NCBI RefSeq assembly: GCF_032854445.1
Contig: NC_088301.1
Span: 22,561,808-22,625,807 of the forward strand
Source of the DNA: Liolophura sinensis
Lineage: Eukaryota > Mollusca > Polyplacophora > Chitonida > Chitonidae
Direction of reading: 5' to 3'
Length of the DNA stretch: 64,000 nt
Under the pieces are notes generated by a model. The model was given only the letters and a program-made list of their open reading frames with translations. It searched no databases and was not told where the DNA came from. Of the stretch, positions 46,550 to 64,000 are shown in pieces (positions within the stretch are counted from its first letter, which is position 1; every line of letters begins with the position of its first letter). The translations under genes were made by a program, and so were the position numbers.

Positions 46550-47156
46550 AAAATCAAAACTATACCTCTTCCGAAATAGCCAAGATTATATTATTTGTTG
46601 TCGTGTCTTTTAAGCGGTTTGTTGTGTACATTTTAAATGATCATTACACATAAATATACATATATAGCAACAGCTTGTCTACAAAGATATATGCTAATGC
46701 CTCTTATCACATTTATTGCATAGGTTGTATGCATTTATCTTTGTTTGAGATAAAAAAAAACAACAAATGAACCTTTATTGTTTGAGATAAACGATTACCA
46801 ACTAACTATGTTATACAAAGCTTTTGGCACCTGTATATATGGAGAGAGATAACTTTAATATCAATCACTAGTGATTTATTTAAATCACTAGTGCTTTAAT
46901 CCCCCAAAGCGTTAATTTTGTCTCGCCGATGTGGTTTTAAGTTAGGACGTGTGTCTGGAACGGCACCGATCATTAATTCCATTCACATAAACTTTTTAAA
47001 TACAACGTTAAATATCAGGCCCCTGGTCCAGTTCCACAAAGTAATTTTAGAATTCTTGATTTCTTAAGTCAAGGTTTAAATGGACCTACGGTTTAACACC
47101 GCCGTAGCGGTGTTTGCTGCGTAACTATGGAGGGCCAAACTAACATTTAATCGAGA

Positions 47157-47412
47157 ATTATCGATATCACTAATTGATTTTTTGATATCGATAAAAGAAT
47201 TACTGATATTGATAAATATTTATCGATATCAATAAATATTTATCGATATCGATTATTCATTTATTGATATCAATAATTCATTTATCGATATTGATAATTG
47301 TGTGCCATTTATCGATATCGATAAATGAATTAGCGATATCGATAAAATTGAATTAGCGATATCGGTAAATGAATTAGCGATATCGATAAATGTACTAGCG
47401 ATATCGATAAAT
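47157..47412. repeat. AT-rich palindromic array built on TATCGATA
   Basis: About 255 bp in which ATCGATAT or TATCGATA octamers recur every 20-30 bp, separated by AAATGAATTAG or AATATT blocks. Most units are self-complementary. It lies in the interval between the two kinase genes and is not part of a recognisable transposon. Confidence 0.85.
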
Positions 47413-47578
47413 AGTGTTTCCGGTTTAGTTTCAATGGAAATGACTGTTCCTCCTACGTTGTTACGCTAGATAAAACCGAGGCTTATTTAAGATTATTGGT
47501 ACATTACATTTAAACTACCTTTGTGTGATCAACCGTTTTCGACATAAAGCTCCATCAGTAAACTCCAGTAACAAGATG

Positions 47579-47585
47579 AATTTAT

Positions 47586-47616
<31 letters not shown>

Positions 47617-47656
47617 TTTGTTCAAGAATATTTCACATATACATTTTCGGCCAGCG
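47579..47656 (-). mobile_element. SINE-A, 3' fragment with (GTTA)n tail
   Basis: A run of TTAG/GTTA replaces the usual ATTT tail, followed by TTCAAGAATATTTCACATAT and CGGCCAGCGG. Confidence 0.6.
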
Positions 47657-47856
47657 GATTATTACACATTTACACGAACAGGAAAAATTTCTTTTCTACT
47701 GCTAAAACACACTTTTAGTTTATTTCTCTTTCGCTTGGTAAACCAAAAACTGATAATTTACCCTATATTAGACGAAGGACTACACGTACTTTACCTGTAA
47801 AGTTAAGTTTTGTTGAGAAATGTGTATCATGGCGCAATGGTGCTGACTGGCTTACC

Positions 47857-48150
47857 TTTGCTAGTATTACTTTTACGCGGTGTAGGTAAGTCAGTCTCCA
47901 CGCCGACCATTTCTGTAATGCCTACATATGATGATAATGGTGCAGATCGTAAACGTATACGGGCCTGTACCTCGCCTTGAAGATCGCGGAGTGCCCTGTT
48001 CATTGAATTCACAGTGTCTGTTGACAACACTGAGCTTATCCATGTCAAGTTTTCCAAATCCTGGGACCATCTATTGTTTAAGTTATCCAAATTACCAATA
48101 TTTTGATGCAGTGTTCTTTCACCTCGAGTTATTGTGTTGTTTAGGACACG
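47857..48150 (-). CDS. Orphan open frame, possible exon of an unknown gene
   Basis: A 98-codon stretch, non-repetitive and helix-rich in look (NNRWSQDLENLTWISSVLST, NSMNRALRDLQGEVQARIRL), ends at a good donor (AAAG/GTAAGC at 47857/47856). On its 5' side a TACTAAC-like word precedes an AAAG, but there is no pyrimidine tract. There is no ATG at its beginning. It lies between the two kinase genes on the same strand. I recognise no family; it may be chance or a retroelement scrap. Confidence 0.25.
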
Positions 48151-48953
48151 CAAACTTTACCCCGAGTTAGTAGACTTATCGCCGGGTTAGCCGCCAGTCA
48201 CAATTTTTCTTTTAAACACCGTTCGGGCAATAACGATTATCTCCCCAGAGTATTATATTCTACCTACATGGTGCGATCAACTCCCATAATCTTGTTTTTC
48301 ATATTTATTCGGTAATGACAACCCACAAACATTATAAAGTCGTGCTGAATATGCTGTATGCGGTTTCCTTAATTGTAGGCCTACATTTATGCCTGTCATT
48401 TTCTCTCGGGTCTATCTACATCCTTAGGCCTACTATATACAGACCTACCCAGATGACCTTGTCATTTTATTTGTCAAAATACATATAAAATAAGCTGATT
48501 TCTGTTAGTAGAATCCGTCTTACAAGCACGTATATCAACCATAATGCAGTATGAAAGCTGTTCTTCGGTCTTAAAGCAAGAGGTGATGCCATTTGGGTGA
48601 CTAACACGGGGATAAAGTCTGCTAACTCGAGGTAAAGTACATTCCCCCAACTTTGTGAACCAATGGGCAAGATGCATTCTAAATAACGCCATTTCTCCGG
48701 CAAAAAATATTTAGCACATAAATTTTTGTTTATTTATTTTTTCAAGTATTAACATTTTGATTGCGCAATAAATATATATACGTCAATTTCGTTTTCACAA
48801 GGATGCTAACATGTAAAAAGTATCTGTCAGGATGTCGAGTTCGTTGTCAATAACTTGCGAAATCCCCACCGTTTTTATTATTAAGTGAATCGATATATGT
48901 TTGTCATAAATTCTAGAAAAACAAAAACAAAAAAAATGGTGATTATTTAGACT

Positions 48954-49060
48954 CATTTATTTATTGATTCATTGGTTTTTAGGACCCTGCGCAAGAACTT
49001 GTCACTTATACAACAGTGTACAGGTTTATGGGTCGAGGAAACCGAAACGCATGCCTGGAG
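48954..49060 (-). mobile_element. SINE-A, diverged fragment
   Basis: ATTTATTTATTGATTCATTGG, CTTGTCACTTATACAACAG and GGAAACCG. Intergenic. Confidence 0.65.
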
Positions 49061-49580
49061 TATTAAACTACCGCCCTTCGTCATGTATACATGCATGTAT
49101 CTAACAAAATTTGTGACAAAAAGTCGAACTATAACGAGAGTTGGACTCGAACATGCGACCTCACTGATCCAGGATTAGGTCCAAAGCACAGGTAAATTAA
49201 CCCTACCATTCATATTCTATAATCAATCCAACTGTTTTAGACTTTGTATAACATGAAGAGACACATTAAAAAAAACAACAACAACCAAAAAATACAACTA
49301 AAATAGTAAAACGAATTTAACAGAGTTTAAGTCATACCGTATTTAACAGAGAAATATGAGCAGTTTTTACTGTAAAAACAAAAAACACCGTTAATAAACG
49401 GTAGAAATATTTTTTCTTTCAAGCTTGAAAGTTTCGGAATGGTAAAGTAGTTCTATGCAATCACACTTAAACATATAAAAATGAGACAATGTGAGATCAT
49501 GTAAATGTATCATATTCAACCTTGATGAAAGGCTAAGCCTTTCAGAAGTTATATGGCTATTCTATTTTCCGTCCTCCGCA

Positions 49581-49616
49581 CATTCTGCAACTATATTATA
49601 TAAATTAACTGGAAAG

Positions 49617-49704
<88 letters not shown>

Positions 49705-49739
49705 CTTTCCAGTTATTTATATAATATAGTTGCAGAATG
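49581..49739. repeat. Large AT-rich palindrome with a (TA)n centre
   Basis: Left arm CATTCTGCAACTATATTATA... and right arm ...TATAATATAGTTGCAGAATG are reverse complements over about 37 bp with one indel. They flank about 85 bp of nearly pure TA. It could be a MITE or a cruciform-prone site. The centre may be collapsed or expanded in assembly. Confidence 0.85.
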
Positions 49740-49759
49740 TGCAGAATGTTAAATGTAAC

Positions 49760-49915
49760 TCGCATATTCTTAATTCAACATAAAGGTTCTATTAGACTAA
49801 CAAGAATATTATGTTGAATATGAACACAGTATTATGTTATAATAGCAGAAAGCAGAATACATTCTAGCATCATTCAGAAACAGGCTTTCTGTAACAGATT
49901 AATTTTTGGAGTGCT
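49760..49915 (-). mobile_element. Second copy of the 1735-1917 element
   Basis: The reverse complement reads ACAGAAAGCCTG, TGATGCTAGAATGTATTCTG, CTATTATAACATAATACTG, TTGTTAGTCTAATAG and CTTTATGTTGA, collinear with 1735-1850. It lies directly beside the AT palindrome. Confidence 0.6.
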
Positions 49916-50984
49916 AGGTTATTTATATTTTTATATAGCAGAAAACTTACGTGGATACATCTTACTGGGTAGATTTTCAGTACAAAAACTGACACTGAAA
50001 AATAAGGGGAACACAACCTGAAGTTTGCACGGAGACAGACAAAAATTATTGTTTTTTTGTTGTTGTTGCAGCTGTAAATTGCGCATCTCCCGTAATATAG
50101 AACGTTCATTTGCATGATAACTGGAAATTTACACTGACACATCATACGCAAGAGATTATTATGCACACCAAGAATATTTCTGTTCACACCCATTCTCCCA
50201 TGTTAAGCTCGACATTTAATTTACATACACAAAAATAATAAAAATGTACAAAATGGGACTGAACCAAAGAATATGTACTGGTATAGAATTTGCCCACAAC
50301 GTATATCTCAGGAATTCGTTCCTTTATACAAACTCGACTTTTGTGACAAAAGAATAAACCACGCCTCCTGCATGGTAACCGATGTACAGATCGCCAGGTT
50401 GTCGATCGAGTAACTCTTAGTAAGAATTGCTATGATTTTTCACTAGAGATTTTACTGAAAAAGGCCAACATGCATCGACATGCATCACAGAATGTGCCAA
50501 AACCAAATGCAATGGCAATGGTTTGTTTGATCACCCAGGTCTCTGTACGATCTTTGAGATGATACTGTACAGTCAACTTTTGGAACTGTTTGTTTAGTCA
50601 TCAAGTTCCCTGTATGGTGATTTCGATGATACTATATAATTTTCTTTGAACACTTTTTTTTATTTAGTGGTCAATTTCCCTATACGGTTATAACGGTTAT
50701 ACTGCGTAGTTTCCCTTTGAGCACTTTCAGTTTAGTCATCAATTTCCATAAACGGTTCTTGAGATGATACCGTATATTTTTCTTTGAACACTGTTTAGTC
50801 ATCCAATACCTAGTACGCTGAATGAGATGATACTGTTCAGTATTGTTTGTTTAGTCATCAATTTCCATAAACGGTTCTTGAGATGATACCGTATATTTTT
50901 CTTTGAACGCTGTTTGTTAAGTTATCCAGTTCCTTGTACGTGATTGCGATGATTCTGTATAAATTTTCTTTCAACACTGTTTGT

Positions 50985-61020
<10,036 letters not shown>

Positions 61021-61065
61021 AATGATTTGCTGTTGGGACTCTATGTTAAATAGTCTCTCCTCATA
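61021..61065 (-). other. Gene A 5' UTR directly upstream of the start codon, with a short uORF
   Basis: A TATTTTCCAG acceptor ends at 61066, so the start-codon exon probably begins at 61065 and an upstream non-coding exon exists. A 7-codon uORF (61064-61041) precedes MGC. A strong donor at 61813/61812 (ATG/GTAAGC) is one candidate end for the upstream exon. Confidence 0.55.
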
Positions 61066-61187
61066 CTGGAAAATAAACTAATATATTAGGTTAACCATAA
61101 CGTGAAAACATCATCGCCAATGCTTGGCTTTTTAAAAATAATTCAACTGCATTTTCATACATTTTAGCTTCACTATAAGGCTTGATT

Positions 61188-61309
61188 TTTATATGTTTAC
61201 TTATTTAACGTTGATCAACAGTATGGTGAGAGGAAACCGGGCAGATCTTGATGGGGGGTGGGGGTGGGGTGCGGGTTGCAGGCAGACTCACGACCATCCG
61301 AAAGTTACT
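61188..61309 (-). mobile_element. SINE-A, diverged, with a G-rich insertion
   Basis: TTTACTTATTTAACG, AGAGGAAACCGGGCAGAT, then a GGGGGTGGGGGTGGGG run and CTCACGACCATCCG. Upstream of gene A. Confidence 0.72.
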
Positions 61310-62234
61310 GATTTTGAAGAAAAAATCCAGTTTATGACAAGGAGCAATTGTCCATACTTAAACTGAGCCATCTTTATCCTTGGTATATTTGAGCCTATAT
61401 TTTCTTTTTAAAGTGATATCAGTGGAATATGAGCTTTTAAAGAAAAAAATGAAAAAGGCGTTTTGGATCTGAAGTTTGAATATCAGTTCTCAGTGTGTTC
61501 TTGCAAAGAAAAATGGAGGAAGGAAGTGAACGGGATAGAAGGCTCATATTTATTACGAGTCGTCTTTTGTCCGTGTATCAATTTGCGGGGTACAATTCCG
61601 ATGCATTTTGATTTATTATTTAGTTTGTATAGTACAAATATGTGAGCCCAGATTTGAAAGTGTATCTTCTTCCTGTTACGTTTTGAGCATAAAGACCCAA
61701 GACTATAAAGACCTGGTAAAACACGGCTCCTCTCCCCCAATACCCCCACCTCCACCCAACATACACGAAATAAAATATTAATTCGCTTCAGTTTAGTTTG
61801 AACGTAGCTTACCATGTAGCATACTAGTTACATTCGTTGATCGATGAAAAATGATATGATGTTGAACTCCATGTTTACTCCATATAACATCTTGCGGCTA
61901 AACCCAGGCTTGGTAATTCTGTGTGACGTCAGTATATGTCTGAAAGAAAGACGTTATGAGCAAATAAAAGTCTCAGACAAGAAATACATTAACTCCTGTA
62001 GAACATCTAGTCAGTCCGTGGTTTCCCAAGTGGACTACCCTTAAGGACCTTGTTACAGGGAGATTAGCAAGCGTCACTGAAAGAGACAGTAATGTGAGAC
62101 GTGTAGAAAAATGATGATAATTTCAACTAACCGTCTTTATTACCTTTAAAGCAAGTTAATAAGATCCAGAGACGGGATCACTTCGCTCGTTATGGTCAGC
62201 AAGTATTTTGAGAGACAACTTCATGCTATAAGCA

Positions 62235-62602
62235 CCGGCCCCGATAGCACAGTTGGTAGAGCGCCCGCTTCGGAGCTGGTAGATCCAGGATCAATCCTTG
62301 ATCGGGTCACACCTAAGACTTTAAAAGAGGAAGTTGTAACTTCCTCGCTTGGCGTTCAGCATGAAGGGGATAGTGCAACGACTGGTTGACCCGTATCAGT
62401 ATAATGGCTCGAGCGGGGCGGCTTACTTGCCTTCTGTAAGTCGCCTCAGTGAAGCAGCACTAAATAAAAGAGCGGTGGAAATCCGTCCTGCAACAAGGAG
62501 GCACATTACACGTACATGCACCCTAATGATTCCTTCGTCGTCATATGACTGAAAAATTGTTGAGTACGACGTTAAACCCCAAGCACTCACTCACTCACTC
62601 AC
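62235..62602 (+). mobile_element. Full-length young tRNA-derived SINE (SINE-B)
   Basis: Flanked by a perfect 14-bp target-site duplication, TCATGCTATAAGCA (62221-62234 and 62603-62616). The head has tRNA-like A-box (TAGCACAGTTGGTAGAGCG) and B-box (GATCCAGGATCAATCC) segments. The 3' end reads GTTGAGTACGACGTTAAACC then (CTCA)n. Such elements are transcribed by Pol III and mobilised by a partner LINE. This is about 368 bp and intact. Confidence 0.93.
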
Positions 62603-62689
62603 TCATGCTATAAGCAGCCAGGCATATTTAGGCTGTGTCTAAACCCAAGATGAATCTAATTTTAATCATATAATAACTTGACACATAGG

Positions 62690-62960
62690 CCCATTGGCTC
62701 TCATATACTGGTTTGACTCATATATGAGCCTACTAACTTGATTCATGCACTGATTTGGATCATACGCATGCTGATTCGACCCATGCACTGACTGGACTCA
62801 TGCCTACTGACTCATTTACTGATTTTACTTGTATAGGCTTACTGACTCGACTCGTGTGTTGACCAGACCCCTCTACTGCCTTGACTCGTTTTCTGACTTG
62901 ACCCATCGACTTGATCTGTCCTGACTTGACCCCAGTATCGAGATGACTTGCTTCTACCCA
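62690..62960. repeat. Degenerate short repeat of CTGACTCATG/TTGACT type
   Basis: Irregular units of about 18-25 bp with TGACTCATG, TGACTTGACC and similar words. Strongly diverged, with no stable period. Confidence 0.6.
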
Positions 62961-63606
62961 CACGAATCAAGTAAGCTAACTAAAAATATGACCCAATGGT
63001 TAATGATTACGATACAAAGTAAATTAAAATACATACATATGACCAATAACATATGCACATGATCGATTTATGAGTTAGCCAGAATGGAAGATTTTATTAC
63101 ATCATATACTATTTTAATACTGTTCTCTATACTATACTTTTCATACTATACTCTTTTTTTGTACTATAACTGATAAACAATGAGTTACATTTCTGTAACA
63201 TTGCTGGGAAACTTCAAGTGGGCGGTTTGATAACAGCCTTGTAAGCAATTTAGAATACCAAATTGAATACGTCCATATCATAGGGATTATATCATTTATA
63301 GGGAGTATTGAATCAAAGTATAGCTGTAGTGATTATTACATTACGGGTTTAGAAAGCTGTAAATTACTGACAACTTCATGTGGACATATCGATTAGGGTT
63401 CTTGCTGGCATGGAACAACGTTAATACATATGGCTGGAAACGGGTCTTGTCCGAGAGCTCCAGGTGCTCATCTCAGTCAAAAAACACACAAAGTACAGGT
63501 TCAATCCTGCCCAAGGACAGGAAATTTGTACATTCACTTGGTCTCGGTGTTCGAGGAGTCCTGATGACAGTAAGCGGTCGACGACGCTGTTATAACTGTT
63601 TGAAGT

Positions 63607-63753
63607 GGTCTCCGTGGCCCAGGTGGTTTGCACAATGGCCCAAGAACCTCTCAACAATGCGGTCGCAGTGAGTTCATGCCCGGCTCATGCCTCTCCTCTG
63701 ACAGCAACCTGCGGATGGTTTCTTGCCCAGTTTCTACCCACCATAATGCTGTA
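63607..63753 (+). mobile_element. SINE-A, 3' truncated or internally deleted
   Basis: Head GTCTCCGTGGCCCAGGTGG, B-box-like GAGTTCATGCCCGG, body to CCACCATAATGCTG, then unrelated sequence. Confidence 0.82.
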
Positions 63754-64000
63754 TCGACCATATGTGTCTTTCGATCACTCTTCCATACTCCTGACAGTAG
63801 TGCTTTTAGCAACTCCAAGTTTCCGACACACTCCCATACTCCTCACAGATGAGCTCTATGTACCCAGCCGTGTGATAACATGAGTGTCACGTATGATGGC
63901 ACAAAGTGTCGCGCCAGTGTGATATACTACATATCTAACACATCAGCTTTAGCGTGGTAAATATTAGCAATGGACATGGTAGCCTATAATCAGATCACGC

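Larger units (their letters stand above)
44131..50519. other. Interval between gene A 3' end and gene B 5' end
   Basis: About 6.4 kb holding SINE copies, the TATCGATA array, the AT palindrome, a poly(T) run and one orphan frame. No supported gene. Confidence 0.6.
61066..64000. other. Upstream flank of gene A
   Basis: It should contain the gene A promoter and a non-coding first exon, which I cannot place firmly. It carries three SINE copies and a degenerate short repeat. The 110-codon frame at 61483-61815 shows no recognisable domain. Confidence 0.5.

Noticed and set aside
49491..49765. ORFs with long Ile-Tyr runs
   Set aside because: Produced by the (TA)n centre of the palindrome.
62235..62310. 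A tRNA gene
   Set aside because: The tRNA-like head lacks a convincing closed acceptor stem and continues directly into a SINE body bounded by a target-site duplication.

Overview
The window is a piece of an A+T-rich, intron-rich animal genome. Coding exons are short (92-260 nt), flanked by GT/AG splice sites and separated by introns of up to 13 kb packed with tRNA-derived SINEs and minisatellites. There are no bacterial features. The SINE types, including one ending in a (CTCA)n tail after a ...GAGTACGACGTTAAAC... segment, look like those I associate with marine lophotrochozoans, most likely a mollusc. That assignment is from memory and is moderate in confidence.

The window holds two complete Src-family tyrosine kinase (SFK) genes in tandem, both read on the minus strand (right to left). 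Gene A has its start codon at 61020 and its stop at 50985, in 10 coding exons encoding 503 aa. Gene B has its start codon at 39185 and its stop at 5113, in 10 coding exons encoding 516 aa. Every junction closes in frame in my hand-built models, and the two genes have the same number of coding exons with identical intron phases (1,2,2,1,1,1,0,1,1). They are therefore ancient tandem paralogues. Each encodes an N-terminal acylation motif (MGC or MGNC), a proline-rich unique region containing a class I SH3-ligand motif, SH3, SH2, a kinase domain and a C-terminal tail with the inhibitory tyrosine. They differ in ways likely to matter: gene A has HRDLRAAN in the catalytic loop, a shortened SH2 phosphate-binding loop and a 3-residue longer activation loop, while gene B has HRDLAARN and more canonical loops.

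Layout: 1-5112 is the 3' flank of gene B with small tandem repeats and a MITE-like element. 5113-39185 is the coding part of gene B, with a 13.3-kb first coding intron; its probable 5' UTR exons lie at 39186-39436 and near 43979-44076. 44.1-50.5 kb is intergenic, with a CTCF-like motif, a TATCGATA-rich palindromic array, a large AT-rich palindrome and one orphan ORF that might be an exon. 50520-51037 is a tandem array made from the end of gene A's own coding sequence. 50985-61065 is gene A. 61.1-64 kb is its upstream flank with a young SINE.

The most unusual findings are the array of about eight degenerate copies of gene A's C-tail cassette (inhibitory tyrosine plus stop codon) downstream of its stop, and two minisatellites inside gene B introns (16 x 69 bp and about 10.5 x 46 bp) whose units derive from the bodies of SINEs found elsewhere in the window. 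About 34 copies or fragments of one SINE family are visible, biased about 3:1 to the sense strand of the kinase genes. I found no convincing further protein-coding gene, no functional tRNA, and no CRISPR or operon structure.
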